Assembly (NCBI GenBank): GCA_000433315.1 | Contig: FR893364.1 | Span: 58,231 to 122,230 of the forward strand | DNA: 64,000 bases | Source of the DNA: Firmicutes bacterium CAG:345 | Lineage (GTDB): Bacteria; Bacillota_I; Bacilli_A; RFN20; CAG-288 | Direction of reading: 5' to 3' | Part shown: positions 28,569 to 38,215 of the stretch, one piece after another | Layout of the letters: each line of letters opens with the position of its first letter | Position numbering within the stretch: position 1 is the first letter of the stretch | Notes under the pieces: model-generated | What the model saw: the letters and a program-made list of their open reading frames with translations, nothing else | Told to the model about the DNA's origin: nothing | The model's database searches: none | Translations under genes and position numbers: made by a program

Positions 28569-29212
28569 AATAAACAATACGCATATTGTGCTGTAGCTGA
28601 TGTTGATGTATATATTGGCGTTAAATATGATATAAGTGCCAATAAAGCTTGTTACAAAATGTATACATCATTTGATGGAGATGTTGTAGAGAAAATATTT
28701 GCTTCTGATAAGGATGATATTGTAAATGTAACAAATTCATTCAATTTAGAAAAAACTATAGCTCGTGAAATTTCAAGAACTCCGGAGGATTATATTACTA
28801 ATCACCCCAAGAAAACAGCAAGTAAAGCAATTGCTGAAAATGCAAATACCAAATATGAAGTAAAAGCTTTTCATACATTTTATATTGATTTTTCTTCTGA
28901 TGTCTTTAATGAATATTACAGTTTGGGGTACGACATGTATTCTTTGAAAATTGAATATCGATTCAGAAGAGAAAAAGGCAATGCTAAACTTTTTTTCAAG
29001 TAACTACATTAGACCATAATATTGGCTTATCCAGTGAAGTTGCTGATAAAAATGCAGATAGTGATGGAGTTAGTATAACTGAAAAGAATATAAGTAATTT
29101 AGCAAATGAAAAAGGTTTTTCAGTAATTTTTAACAATCATAATATAAATAGTTATTTTATTGTATATTTTAAAGTGACTTTTACATTTTATTGCAGCAGA
29201 GCTATATATTAA
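28569..29212 (+). pseudogene. 5'-truncated, frameshifted gene remnant
   Basis: A frame open from 28569 has no start codon with a ribosome site. It encodes YAYCAVADVDVYIGVKYDI and onward, an extracellular-looking beta-rich segment, and stops at 29003 just after a run of seven T. Shifting frame at that run continues the sequence (QVTTLDHNIGLSSEVADKNA) to a stop at 29212. I do not recognise the family. Lack of an N-terminus plus a frameshift indicates a relic. An alternative start at 28659 would give a 114-residue protein, but has no ribosome site. Confidence 0.5.
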
Positions 29213-29216
29213 AAAA

Positions 29217-29262
29217 ACTGTATTAAAATACATAAACCTTATTTGTATTTTAATACAGTCTT
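29217..29262. terminator. Bidirectional terminator before cysE
   Basis: A perfect 16-base stem, 29217-29232 with 29244-29259, flanked by A-run and T-run sequence. It ends cysK-cysE on the minus strand and isolates the relic on the plus strand. Confidence 0.92.
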
Positions 29263-29808
29263 TTATTTTGATATATTTTTTTTATCGCACTTATTGATAT
29301 ATATAGTTTTTACTATTGTGTCATTTTCAATGTCTTTAAGGACCAATGAATTAGCAGCAATTATACAATTATCTCCAATTGTAATAGCACCAAGAAGAGT
29401 GCTATTTGCTCCTAGCATAACATTGTTTCCAATTGTTGGATGTCTTTTTTCTCCGTGTCTTATTGAAGTTCCAGTAGCTCCTAAAGTAACTCCGTGATAA
29501 ATTAAAACATCATCGCCGATAACTGCTGTTTCTCCGATAACTGTTCCTGATCCATGATCAATAAAAAGTCTTTTTCCAATTTTAGCACCTGGGTGAATTT
29601 CTATACCGGTATGCTTTCGTGAAAAATAACTGATTAATTCAGCTAGAAACTTCATATGATGAGTAAAAAAGAAATGAGCAATTTTATATGAAAAATATGC
29701 GCGCACCCCCGGATATGTGAATAAAATTTGAAAGAAATTATTGGCGGCAGGATCACGTCTTTTTATAGAAGCAAAGTAGCTTTCTTGTTTAATTTTTTTC
29801 TGTGACAT
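29263..29808 (-). CDS. cysE: Serine O-acetyltransferase
   Basis: A 181-residue enzyme making O-acetylserine for cysteine synthesis. It has a short helical N-terminus and a left-handed beta-helix of hexapeptide repeats ([45 protein letters not shown]), with the active-site histidines in DHG and YHGV. It overlaps the 3' end of cysK by 20 bp, so the two are translationally linked. No independent promoter is seen. The length fits the short SATs of low-GC bacteria. Confidence 0.96.
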   Translation of the reverse strand: MSQKKIKQESYFASIKRRDPAANNFFQILFTYPGVRAYFSYKIAHFFFTHHMKFLAELISYFSRKHTGIEIHPGAKIGKRLFIDHGSGTVIGETAVIGDDVLIYHGVTLGATGTSIRHGEKRHPTIGNNVMLGANSTLLGAITIGDNCIIAANSLVLKDIENDTIVKTIYINKCDKKNISK

Positions 29809-30682
29809 ATTTATTTAAAACATTAAGATATTTTTGAATAGAATCATAATTGATAACAAGTATATTCTTGTTTGCTAAACCAGATTTGGTGGCAGCAACA
29901 ATATTAGCTGCTGTAGTAATGCCATAGTCATGACCATGTTTAAATAGTTCTATCGCCATATCATATGCTTCATTTTTTGTTATTGATACAATTTTTTCAA
30001 TATTGATACCTTGAACATTTGGTGGATAAAAATTAGGACCGACCCCCTCTAAAGAATGAGGACCAAATTGATGTTCTGACAAGAAATGTGCTTCATCAGG
30101 TTCATAAGCGATAATTTTTAAATTCGGATAGTATTTTTTTAATTTGGAAGATAGAGCATTGATAGTTATACCAGTACCGACACCAGAAACTATATAGTCG
30201 ATATTTGATAATTCTTCGCTTATTTCTTTAGCGGTATCTTCGTGAGCACCAAGAAATATTGGATCGAAGAATTGATCGAAATAAAAGTTATTAGGTTTTT
30301 CCGCCTCTTTTTTTGCTTCTTCAATGGTTTTAGTCATTCCACCTTCGATATAATGGGCTTCAATTTGCATGACATTCATAATTGTTCTTCTTTCGGAAGA
30401 AGTAGAACTAGGCATATACACTTTAACTTTGAGATCGAAAAAAGGAGCAATAGTTGCTAAAGATATTGCAGCATTTCCTGAGGATGCTATTTCAAGAGTA
30501 TAACCAGGTTCAATTTTTCCATCAGATAATAATTTTTTTAATCCATATAAAAATACACGATCTTTAATCGATCCTGAAGGATTTTTGCTTTCTTCTTTAA
30601 CAAATAAATGATTATTGTTTTTATCAATAAATTCTGCTATTGGGGTTTTATTAATTTTAAATTCACTTAGATCAATATTCAT
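29789..30682 (-). CDS. cysK: Cysteine synthase (O-acetylserine sulfhydrylase)
   Basis: A 297-residue PLP enzyme. The PLP lysine is in NPSGSIKDR, the asparagine loop in [11 protein letters not shown], and the phosphate-binding loop in [11 protein letters not shown] start at 30682 because AGGAGAG stands 6 bases before that ATG; the longer frame from 30763 would run into the divergent fmt gene. It is paired with cysE, so serine is converted to cysteine by one transcript. It could also take another sulfur source, which the sequence does not tell. Confidence 0.94.
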   Translation of the reverse strand: MNIDLSEFKINKTPIAEFIDKNNNHLFVKEESKNPSGSIKDRVFLYGLKKLLSDGKIEPGYTLEIASSGNAAISLATIAPFFDLKVKVYMPSSTSSERRTIMNVMQIEAHYIEGGMTKTIEEAKKEAEKPNNFYFDQFFDPIFLGAHEDTAKEISEELSNIDYIVSGVGTGITINALSSKLKKYYPNLKIIAYEPDEAHFLSEHQFGPHSLEGVGPNFYPPNVQGINIEKIVSITKNEAYDMAIELFKHGHDYGITTAANIVAATKSGLANKNILVINYDSIQKYLNVLNKYVTEKN

Positions 30683-30732
30683 AATTACTCTCCTATTTAT
30701 GTTATTATATTTATTATATCGGAGGACATTCA

Positions 30733-31662
30733 ATGAAAACGATAATTTTTTTAGGAACTCCACAGATGTCGGCTGATCTTTTAGAAGAAATAATTAAAGA
30801 TAATAAGTATAAAGTTGTTGGAGTAATCAGTCAACCAGATAAACCTCTTGGAAGAAAGAAAATTTTAACCCCTAGTCCAGTTTCTATGGTTGCTTTAAAA
30901 TATAACATTCCACTTCATAGACCAGAAAAATTAAATAATGATTATGAATTTATTGAACGATTACAACCAGACTTGCTTTTAACATTTGCTTATGGACAAT
31001 TAATTTCTACAAAAGTATTGTCTTTAAGTAAATATCAAGCCTTGAATCTTCATGGATCTTTATTGCCAAAATATCGCGGTGCAGCTCCAATTCAATATGC
31101 ACTTAAAAATGGAGATAAGAAAACCGGTGTTTGTCTAATGGCCATGGTAAAAAAGATGGATGCTGGAGCAGTATATGGTAAAGTTGAAATTAGTATAGAT
31201 GAAGAAGATAATTATACTTCTTTATGTAAAAAAATAACGGAAGCCAGTCATATTTGTATGAATAGATACTTGCCAGATTTTTTTGAAAATAAAATTATTC
31301 CTTTAGAACAAAATGAAGAAGAAGTTACTTTTTCTCCAAGTATTAAACCAGAAGAAGAACATTTGGATTTACAAAAATCTTCTGAAGAATTTTTGAATCA
31401 AATTAGATCTTTAAGTGGAACTCCATGTGGCTATCTATATTTGGAAAGTGGTGAGAAATTCAAAATTTATAAGGCACATTATTTGAATGATTTAGTTGAA
31501 AGTGAAGTTGGAAAAATAATAGTAGCCCATAAAAAAGATTTAATTATCCAACTCAAAGATGGCCAGATAAATTTAGATATTGTTCAAAAATCAGGAAAAA
31601 ACAAAATGGATAGTCAGTCTTTTAATAATGGAACTGCTTTTTTAGGAAGCGTATTAAAATGA
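30733..31662 (+). CDS. fmt: Methionyl-tRNA formyltransferase
   Basis: A 309-residue enzyme that formylates initiator Met-tRNA. The formyl-folate site shows as NLHGSLLPKYRGAAPIQYAL with the catalytic Asn/His/Asp set (the Asp in KKMDAGAVY). The C-terminal OB-fold tRNA-binding domain starts near residue 205. Ribosome site GGAGG lies 7 bases before the ATG. It is divergent from cysK with only 50 bases between, so the promoters overlap. The next gene overlaps its stop by 4 bp. Confidence 0.97.
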   Translation: MKTIIFLGTPQMSADLLEEIIKDNKYKVVGVISQPDKPLGRKKILTPSPVSMVALKYNIPLHRPEKLNNDYEFIERLQPDLLLTFAYGQLISTKVLSLSKYQALNLHGSLLPKYRGAAPIQYALKNGDKKTGVCLMAMVKKMDAGAVYGKVEISIDEEDNYTSLCKKITEASHICMNRYLPDFFENKIIPLEQNEEEVTFSPSIKPEEEHLDLQKSSEEFLNQIRSLSGTPCGYLYLESGEKFKIYKAHYLNDLVESEVGKIIVAHKKDLIIQLKDGQINLDIVQKSGKNKMDSQSFNNGTAFLGSVLK

Positions 31663-32219
31663 ATAGGAGAAAATGGATTACTTATATTTCATTAAGTGCT
31701 ATATTCATTGCCTTAAATATTGTATTGACAATATACCTTATAATCCCACTTCCAGGACAAGGATATGCAAATTTATCTGATGCAATAATAATTTTATTAT
31801 CTAGTTTGATTCATCCATTATTAGGAGCAGTAGTTGGAGCTATCAGTGGTGCCATTAGTGATTTAATTCTTGGATATGGAATCTATATTCCTTTTACTTT
31901 TTTAATAAAAGGGATTGAAGGATTAGTTGTAGGATATATTTTAAGAATTATATTTAAATCAAAACCTAAAATTGGCTTATTTTTAGTTTTTCCAGTTGCT
32001 TTTTTAGGTGGAATACTTATGATGAGCGGATATTTTTTCATGGAACTTGCTTTTTTTGATTTATCAGTTGCAAGTGCGGATATCTTAGGAAATTTTTTAC
32101 AGGGAATAGTTGGATCTATTTGTGGAACAATTTTATTTTATCCATTGTTTAAATTACCTATTATCAAATATTTAGATAATAGTGCAAACGCCTGTTTATT
32201 AGAAAAAATGGGCTCTTAA
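31659..32219 (+). CDS. ECF transporter S component, vitamin unknown
   Basis: A 186-residue membrane protein with about six hydrophobic segments. The pattern GYANLSDAIIILLSS after the first loop, then HPLLGAVVGAISGAISDLI, is that of substrate-binding S components of energy-coupling-factor vitamin importers. The N-terminal segment keeps an AIFIALNIVLT helix like the one that contacts the shared T component. The shared ATPases and T component are not in the window. The ATG overlaps fmt's TGA. The ligand cannot be told; no riboswitch precedes it. Confidence 0.82.
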   Translation: MNRRKWITYISLSAIFIALNIVLTIYLIIPLPGQGYANLSDAIIILLSSLIHPLLGAVVGAISGAISDLILGYGIYIPFTFLIKGIEGLVVGYILRIIFKSKPKIGLFLVFPVAFLGGILMMSGYFFMELAFFDLSVASADILGNFLQGIVGSICGTILFYPLFKLPIIKYLDNSANACLLEKMGS

Positions 32220-32277
32220 CGCCTATTTTTAATAATTAAAACATATAGTAAAGTGTAAGCAAGCCTCCTCGAGCCCT

Positions 32278-32306
32278 AGACCGGAGAAATTCGGTCTATT
32301 TTATTT
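32278..32306 (+). terminator. Terminator after fmt / ECF S-component
   Basis: TAGACCG (32278-32284) pairs with CGGTCTA (32293-32299), 8-base loop, followed by TTTTATTT. Confidence 0.85.
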
Positions 32307-32353
32307 GTTTAAATTTTGTATAATATTAGAAGTAAATTTATAGAGGAGTATAT

Positions 32354-32857
32354 ATGATTAAAATTACAGTAAAAAATTATGGAACAATGGAAATAGAGCT
32401 ATATAAGGATAAAGCTCCTATAACTGTTAATAACTTTATTTCATTAGCGCAAAAAGGTTTTTATGATGGATTGAAATTTCATCGCGTCATTAAAAATTTT
32501 ATGATTCAAGGTGGTGATCCACGTGGAAATGGTACAGGTGGTCCAGGATATTCAATTTATGGTGAATTTGCTGCAAATGGCTTTAACAATCCGATAAAAC
32601 ATACACGCGGTGTTATTTCTATGGCTAGAGCTATGGATCCGAATTCAGCAGGTAGCCAATTTTTTATCATGCATAAAGATTGTCCATATTTAGATGGTAA
32701 TTATGCTGCTTTTGGAAAAGTAGTTAAAGGCATTGAAGTTGTTGATAGTATTGCTAAAGTTCGCACTACTCCATCTGATGCTCCATATGAAGATGTTGTC
32801 ATTGAAAAAATTGAAGTAATTGATGAAGTTGCAGACGATTTTGAAAAAATTTTATAA
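32354..32857 (+). CDS. Cyclophilin-type peptidyl-prolyl isomerase
   Basis: A 167-residue single-domain cyclophilin. The signature FHRVIKNFMIQGGDP carries the active-site Arg, then SMARAMDPNSAGSQFFI and the substrate pocket NYAAFGKVVKG. There is no signal peptide, so it acts on cytoplasmic or nascent proteins. GAGGAG lies upstream of the ATG. It has its own unit between a terminator and a promoter region. Confidence 0.96.
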   Translation: MIKITVKNYGTMEIELYKDKAPITVNNFISLAQKGFYDGLKFHRVIKNFMIQGGDPRGNGTGGPGYSIYGEFAANGFNNPIKHTRGVISMARAMDPNSAGSQFFIMHKDCPYLDGNYAAFGKVVKGIEVVDSIAKVRTTPSDAPYEDVVIEKIEVIDEVADDFEKIL

Positions 32858-32931
32858 AATTAAATAATTGATACAAATTTTATTTTTTCCATGTTATTAT
32901 ATTAATAAGGTTATTAAATTGGAGGTAAAAG

Positions 32932-33396
32932 ATGTTTGGATTTGGTAAAAAAAAGAAAGCTAAGGAAGAGGAAGCAAGAAAATTAGCTGAACAACAAGCT
33001 GCTGAAGCTAAAGCTGTCGAAGAAAAAAAGAAAGCTGAAGAAGAAGCTTTGAAAAAAGCTGAAGAAGAGAAGAAGGCTAAAGAAGAAGCTGAAAAAGTTG
33101 AAGTAAAAGAAGAAACTGAAGAAACAGTTGCTTCTGCTGAAGATAATGAAGAATTAAACGAAGATTCTGAAGAAGCAAAAAAAGAAGCTGCAAGAGTTTA
33201 TCATATTGCAAGAAGAGAAGCTGAAAATGAAAGAGGATATATTTGGATTGTTCGCTTCGGTGGTTCTGATAAAGTAATTAAATCTTTTGCTACACAAGCT
33301 GAGGCAATTGCTTTCACAAAAGAATTGGCTAAAAAATATGATCGCCGTTACGTAATTCATAAAGCTTCTGGCGGTTTCCGAAAAATGAAATATTAA
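32932..33396 (+). CDS. Coiled-coil Lys/Glu-rich protein with C-terminal DUF2188-like domain
   Basis: A 154-residue protein in two parts. Residues 1-85 are almost only Lys, Glu and Ala in a continuous helix of K/A/E repeats. Residues about 88-154 (YIWIVRFGGSDKVIKSFATQ then AIAFTKELAKKYDRRYVIHK) resemble DUF2188, a small alpha/beta domain of unknown function whose family keeps the W-V, the T-x-x-x-A-I and a final H-(K/R). GGAGGT precedes the ATG. Alone between two terminators. A role in binding nucleic acid or envelope is only a guess. Confidence 0.75.
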   Translation: MFGFGKKKKAKEEEARKLAEQQAAEAKAVEEKKKAEEEALKKAEEEKKAKEEAEKVEVKEETEETVASAEDNEELNEDSEEAKKEAARVYHIARREAENERGYIWIVRFGGSDKVIKSFATQAEAIAFTKELAKKYDRRYVIHKASGGFRKMKY

Positions 33397-33402
33397 AAAA
33401 AT

Positions 33403-33449
33403 AAAAAAGAATGCTAATAAAGAAAAACTTTAAATAGCATTCTTTTTTT
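33403..33449. terminator. Bidirectional terminator
   Basis: AGAATGCTA (33408-33416) pairs with TAGCATTCT (33435-33443), flanked by A-run and seven T; shared by the DUF2188 gene and the convergent ABC permease gene. Confidence 0.9.
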
Positions 33450-33463
33450 GTGAGAAAATTTTT

Positions 33464-35071
33464 TTAGTTATTGCTTTTAAAAATGTATTTTTGCATCAGA
33501 GAGTCTAAAGAAATATTTGTCTTAGCAAATGGAATTAGGAATAATAAAATTGAAATAGTTAATGTGAGAAGAGGCGGAATTAAAATATTCATATATGTTT
33601 GATGGAGAAGACTGATAATTCCTAAAAGAATTGATATAGCAACGCGAAAAATTGTAGAAATCATTATCGATTTATTATTTCTAGTTATTGAAAGTTCGTT
33701 TGGTGCATTAGTATTACCTAATTTTAAATCTAAAATCTGATTAATATAATTTAATGCTAAAGAACTAATCATCGCAGCAATAAAATAAATAAATAGTTCA
33801 AAAATATGATAAGGAAAAACTATAGCATATATAAAGAAATATAAAATTATCAAAAAATAACTTATTGTAGTAGAAGGAAATAGTTTAGCCCAAAATAATT
33901 GATGGTTATCGACAGGTAAAATAGATAATCCTACTATTGTTTTCATATCTTTTGAATAAGATACGCAGGGGAGAGTGTTTACGATATTTAATATAGGGGC
34001 ACCAATACCAAATATCATTAATGATAAATAGTCAGAAAATATTGGAACAGTTTTTAATGATATAAGACTAATTGGTAAAATAATAATTATAACTATTCCA
34101 AAAAATAAGATTGGTACGACAAAAGAAAATAAATATGTCCCTGATTTTATGATTGATTTGAATTCTGAAGAAACATAATTAAAAAATAATGATTTTTTCG
34201 AATATTTTTTTTGAAAATAAATATCAAATTGTTGATCTAATTCTTTTTCAGAAAGCTTTTTAGAGTGAGATAAAGTAGAAACCTGAAGAGATTTTAAATA
34301 GGTAAAGCGTGCCAAAAAGTAAATAAGAGCAAAAGATAAAATACCGATAAGCAATGTAATTATTCCAGAAAAAATATTGCTTCTTCCAGTAAATCCAAGA
34401 ATAAAGTGATTGAAAGTATCCATAAAAAAGCGACTATTAATATAATTTATTTCAAAGCCGAAAATGCAAGAAAAAATTAAAATAAGAACAAAATAAATCG
34501 CCGACATTACTTGTTTGTGTTTTTTTAATTTGCATACTTCTGATAAAAATATACCAAGAAGAAAAATAAGACTAGAAATTAAAAATTGAGAACCAATATA
34601 AAACAAAAAAGGTGTTAAAAATGTAAAGAAATTAAACTTTAGACCTTTAATAATAACCACAATCCAGTAACTTAAAGGAGCAGATATTGGAATTAAACAA
34701 CCTAGGATAAATGAAGAAAAGAATTTTGCTGAAAAAATTGTTTCACCACTAATAGGTAAATGAAGATAATTTAAATCATCGTTATTTAAAAAATAAGAAC
34801 TGAAGATATACGATGTTGAAAATAATAAAGTAATGGATATAGTATTGTTAAAAGCGAAAGAAGCATAAGTTGTTAAAATGTCATATCCAGCAACTGAAGG
34901 CAATGTCAATAAAAAAATAATTCCGATAATTGTGAATAATAAAGTAGTGAGAAGACTATTGATAAAAGGATTGGAAAAAGAAAGAGTAATTCTTCTTTTT
35001 TTTGAATTAGAACTATTCCCAAGGTTGATGGATTTGACCATCATTTTAAATACAGTTAAGAAATTATTCAT
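33464..35071 (-). CDS. ABC-2 type exporter membrane subunit
   Basis: A 535-residue very hydrophobic protein with about twelve predicted membrane segments and no ATPase motif. Its size and its 8-bp overlap with an ABC ATPase gene identify it as the permease of an ABC-2 type exporter, similar in layout to YthQ-type proteins of bacilli. The N-terminal cytoplasmic part is basic (SKKRR). The substrate is unknown; related two-gene systems act in peptide or antibiotic export, but nothing here supports one over another. Confidence 0.8.
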   Translation of the reverse strand: MNNFLTVFKMMVKSINLGNSSNSKKRRITLSFSNPFINSLLTTLLFTIIGIIFLLTLPSVAGYDILTTYASFAFNNTISITLLFSTSYIFSSYFLNNDDLNYLHLPISGETIFSAKFFSSFILGCLIPISAPLSYWIVVIIKGLKFNFFTFLTPFLFYIGSQFLISSLIFLLGIFLSEVCKLKKHKQVMSAIYFVLILIFSCIFGFEINYINSRFFMDTFNHFILGFTGRSNIFSGIITLLIGILSFALIYFLARFTYLKSLQVSTLSHSKKLSEKELDQQFDIYFQKKYSKKSLFFNYVSSEFKSIIKSGTYLFSFVVPILFFGIVIIIILPISLISLKTVPIFSDYLSLMIFGIGAPILNIVNTLPCVSYSKDMKTIVGLSILPVDNHQLFWAKLFPSTTISYFLIILYFFIYAIVFPYHIFELFIYFIAAMISSLALNYINQILDLKLGNTNAPNELSITRNNKSIMISTIFRVAISILLGIISLLHQTYMNILIPPLLTLTISILLFLIPFAKTNISLDSLMQKYIFKSNN

Positions 35072-35783
35072 TATTTGTCATCTCCAAGAAAATGTCTTCT
35101 AATGATTTTTTATCTGAATGGGATTGTAATTCTTTCATTGTTCCACAAAATAATAAATTACCCTTATTAATAATTCCAATTCTATCACACAATCTTTCAG
35201 CAGTTTCTAAAACATGGGTTGAAAATAAAACAGATTTACCTTTTTGAGCATGTTCTTTCATAAGTTCTTTAACAATATGTTGGCTTTGTGGATCTAGTCC
35301 AGTTAATGGTTCATCTAAAATCCATGTTTGTGGATCGTGAATTAGAGCGCTGACTATCATTATCTTTTGGCGCATCCCATGAGAATAAGAATCGATTAAA
35401 TCATTTAATACATCATAGATTTCTAATCTTTTTGAGTATTCATTAATTCTATTTTTTAAAGTTTCTGCATCGACTTTAAAAATTTTTCCAATATATGTTA
35501 AAAATTCAATTCCTTTTAAACGCAGAAATGAATCAGGTGAATCCATAACGTACCCAAATTCTTTTTTGGCGGCGACAGGAAATTTTGAAATGGAAATATC
35601 ATTGATAAAAATTTCACCTTGAGAAATGTCAGTTAATCCAGTAATCATTTTTAAAGTTGTACTTTTTCCAGCTCCATTAGGACCTAAAAGACCAAATATC
35701 TCTCCATCATTAATTGTTAAGGAAAGGTTATCGACGGCTACAAGTTTTCCATAATTTTTACTAACTTTATCAATTTTTATCAT
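35064..35783 (-). CDS. ABC-2 type exporter ATP-binding subunit
   Basis: A 239-residue ATPase: Walker A GPNGAGKST (about 34-42), signature SYSHGMRQK in place of LSGGQ, Walker B WILDEPLTGLDP, and the switch histidine in STHVLE. The degenerate signature with SHGM(R/K)QK is usual in exporter ATPases of the YthP/EcsA kind. It overlaps the permease by 8 bp. Promoter presumably lies in the 115 bases shared with the divergent acetyltransferase. Confidence 0.93.
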   Translation of the reverse strand: MIKIDKVSKNYGKLVAVDNLSLTINDGEIFGLLGPNGAGKSTTLKMITGLTDISQGEIFINDISISKFPVAAKKEFGYVMDSPDSFLRLKGIEFLTYIGKIFKVDAETLKNRINEYSKRLEIYDVLNDLIDSYSHGMRQKIMIVSALIHDPQTWILDEPLTGLDPQSQHIVKELMKEHAQKGKSVLFSTHVLETAERLCDRIGIINKGNLLFCGTMKELQSHSDKKSLEDIFLEMTNNE

Positions 35784-35903
35784 AAGTAAAATCTCCTTAG
35801 TCTCAATAATTATACAAGGTAATTTATAAAATTAAAACTTAAGAGATGGACAAAGTTCTTTAAATCTATAAAATTATTACTTATAATAAAAAAAGAGGTG
35901 AAT

Positions 35904-36461
35904 ATGAATAATATAATTAAAACTGAGAGACTTGATCTTGTTCCTCTTGATTTGAATGATCAAAATCAATTGATCGATATATTGACTAATCCACAAATGA
36001 CTACATATCGTGAATCTGATTTTACTATTTCGGAAATTTTTGATTTAATAAGTTCCTCATCTTCATCAATATCTAGAGGGGATGTTGGATTACATGCTTT
36101 AAAATTAAAAGGTAGCGATATTATTATTGGCGTTATTGGTATAAGAAAAGCAACTATGGATAATCAAGAAATATATGAAGCATTAGCTTATTTAGATCCA
36201 AAATATTGGCATTCGAAATATGCTAAGGAAGCGTTGTTTGCTTTAATGCAAGATGCATTTGATCATGGAATAACGGATATCCACGCATTTATCAATATGG
36301 AAAATTATAATATGCAATTTTTACTAGAATCTTTAGGATATATAAAAATAGGAGATCAAACAATAAATCTTAATTACAATATTGTAACAAGAGCACATTA
36401 TATTGCTCATCCAAGTGAAAATAAAAAAACAGCGGATGATTTATTTTTTGTGAATTTTTAA
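35904..36461 (+). CDS. GNAT family N-acetyltransferase
   Basis: A 185-residue acetyltransferase of the RimJ/RimL-like type: TERLDLVPLDLND at the start, then ALAYLDPKYWHSKYAKEAL, the helix and loop that bind acetyl-CoA, and NMENYNMQFLLESLGY, the usual N-x-x-S/N near the end. I begin at 35904: the GTG at 35898 is part of the ribosome site AGAGGTG. Substrate unknown; candidates are ribosomal protein N-termini or small molecules. Terminated by a shared hairpin. Confidence 0.9.
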   Translation: MNNIIKTERLDLVPLDLNDQNQLIDILTNPQMTTYRESDFTISEIFDLISSSSSSISRGDVGLHALKLKGSDIIIGVIGIRKATMDNQEIYEALAYLDPKYWHSKYAKEALFALMQDAFDHGITDIHAFINMENYNMQFLLESLGYIKIGDQTINLNYNIVTRAHYIAHPSENKKTADDLFFVNF

Positions 36462-36476
36462 ATTTAAAAGCAATTG

Positions 36477-36510
36477 AAAAAGCTGCCAGAAAATTCTAGC
36501 AGCTTTTAGT
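36477..36510. terminator. Bidirectional terminator
   Basis: AAAAGCTGC (36477-36485) pairs with GCAGCTTTT (36499-36507); ends the acetyltransferase gene and the convergent CNNM-type gene. Confidence 0.88.
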
Positions 36511-36513
36511 TTG

Positions 36514-37596
36514 TTATTTTTTAGAAGTGGTGAAATTGTTAATAGACTCTTTTTGAGCATCCTCAGCATCATACTCATCTTCAATCTCACCGACCAATTC
36601 TTCAATTATATCTTCCATAGTAACAATACCAATATTAGTATTAGTTTTATAATCATGAACAATAGCCAAATGTTGTTTTTTCTTTTGAAGCAGTCGGAAT
36701 AAAAGAGAAATCTTATCATCAGGTCTAACAAAGATAACTGGTTTAACTATGTCTTCGATTTCACAATTTTTCTCAAGGAGCATTTCATAAAAGTCTTTCT
36801 GATAAATTGCTCCCAAGACCATGCCATCTTCAGAAAGATAAGGAACACGAGAATAGTTATTTTCTTCGAATAGATTTTTAATTTCAATATTGTTCATTCT
36901 TTCATTGATGACGACAACTTTCTCTTTTGGAGTCATAATCTTTTGAACAAGAGTATCATCAAAGATGATTGATTTTTGAATTAAGTCATGTTCATTATCG
37001 TTCAAAACACCTTCATCTTTAATATCGGTAACAATCATTTTAAACTCATCTTCTGTCAAAGTCGGTTTCTTTTTATCAGTTTTGAATATTTTGGAAAGCA
37101 ATATTTTCCAAAGATCGAAAATTTTTGTTAAAGGATAAAATAAATAATAGAAGAAGACAAAAACATAAATTGTTAAGCATAAGAATTTTTCTGGAAATTC
37201 TTTGGCAAGCATTTTAGGGGTGATTTCACCAAAAATTAAAATTACTATAGTCAAACCGACAGTAGTAATAATTGGCGCTATATCAGCATTGAATAATTCG
37301 GTAAATAAAATGGTGGAAATAGTAGTTGCGGAAATATTAACGATATTATTACCAACAAGAAGACATGACAAAACTTGGTCGTATTTACTTGTAAATTTAA
37401 GCACTAATTTAGCTGATTTTTTTGATTCAGCAATTTTCTTCAAACGGACATTGTTTACTGCTGTAAAAGCTGTTTCCGTACCTGAAAAATAACACGAAAA
37501 TGTAATAAGAAGAATAAGAACGATTGTTAGTGGAATTACAATTCCTAAATTAACATCGGCATAGATTAATAATGATCCTAGACTAGGGTCGTCCAT
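36514..37596 (-). CDS. CNNM/CorB-type membrane protein (DUF21 + CBS pair)
   Basis: A 360-residue protein. Residues about 15-165 form a DUF21 membrane domain (SCYFSGTETAFTAVNNVRL, LVGNNIVNI, FGEITPK), followed by an acidic helix segment and two CBS domains (about 215-340, with IMTPKEKV, RVPYLSEDG and MEDIIEELVGEIEDEYD). The family transports or regulates Mg2+ and other divalent cations. The C-terminal CorC/HlyC domain found in longer relatives is absent; the protein ends in a short Ser/Thr/Lys tail. AAGGTGG lies upstream of the ATG. Confidence 0.92.
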   Translation of the reverse strand: MDDPSLGSLLIYADVNLGIVIPLTIVLILLITFSCYFSGTETAFTAVNNVRLKKIAESKKSAKLVLKFTSKYDQVLSCLLVGNNIVNISATTISTILFTELFNADIAPIITTVGLTIVILIFGEITPKMLAKEFPEKFLCLTIYVFVFFYYLFYPLTKIFDLWKILLSKIFKTDKKKPTLTEDEFKMIVTDIKDEGVLNDNEHDLIQKSIIFDDTLVQKIMTPKEKVVVINERMNNIEIKNLFEENNYSRVPYLSEDGMVLGAIYQKDFYEMLLEKNCEIEDIVKPVIFVRPDDKISLLFRLLQKKKQHLAIVHDYKTNTNIGIVTMEDIIEELVGEIEDEYDAEDAQKESINNFTTSKK

Positions 37597-37702
37597 AGAA
37601 GAAAAACCACCTTACCTTTCAATTGCCTTATATTATACAAGATATGCACATTTGTTGTCAAACTTGAGAAACTTTTCTGATAAAAGAGAGTAAAATAAAA
37701 AT

Positions 37703-38161
37703 ATGGAAAAAGAATTTAAAGATATTGTTTGCCAAATTATAAAAAATTCAAATTTTATTAAAATGGATGAAAGTATTCATCATGGAAATGTTTCAACCTA
37801 TAAACATTCTTTGCTTGTGGCTTATTTGTCTTATCTTTTTGTAAAAAAGCATAATCTAAAAAATATTGATATATATTCTTTGATTAGAGGCGCAATGCTT
37901 CATGATTATTATTTATATGATTGGCATAAAAAGAAAGAAGGACATAGATTTCATGGATTTCGTCATCCTTATTTTGCATTAAAAAATGCTTTAAAAGTAT
38001 TTCCAGATTTGAATAAAAAAGAAAGAAATATAATATTGAGACATATGTGGCCTTTGACTATAATTCCCCCTAGATATAAAGAAGCCTGGATAGTTCAATA
38101 TTGCGATAAAAAAGCTACATTTCACGATTATTTTTCAAAGAAGAAAAAAATAAAAAAATAG
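37703..38161 (+). CDS. HD domain phosphohydrolase
   Basis: A 152-residue protein with an HD metal site: YKHSLL (first His) and GAMLHDYYLYDW (His-Asp pair), then HGFRHPYFA and ILRHMWPLT, which hold further candidate ligands. It matches the short HDIG-like proteins of low-GC bacteria that are often annotated as phosphohydrolases. The C-terminus is lysine-rich. Substrate unknown; a nucleotide or phosphate ester is expected from the family. Confidence 0.85.
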   Translation: MEKEFKDIVCQIIKNSNFIKMDESIHHGNVSTYKHSLLVAYLSYLFVKKHNLKNIDIYSLIRGAMLHDYYLYDWHKKKEGHRFHGFRHPYFALKNALKVFPDLNKKERNIILRHMWPLTIIPPRYKEAWIVQYCDKKATFHDYFSKKKKIKK

Positions 38162-38215
38162 TTCGTGTTTTACACTTTACAACATGTATGATAATATATA
38201 CTAAAGGTTAAGCAG

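Noticed and set aside
32220..32300. Small RNA gene around the GC-rich stretch after the ECF gene
   Set aside because: Only the short terminator hairpin is supported; no matching promoter or known RNA core.
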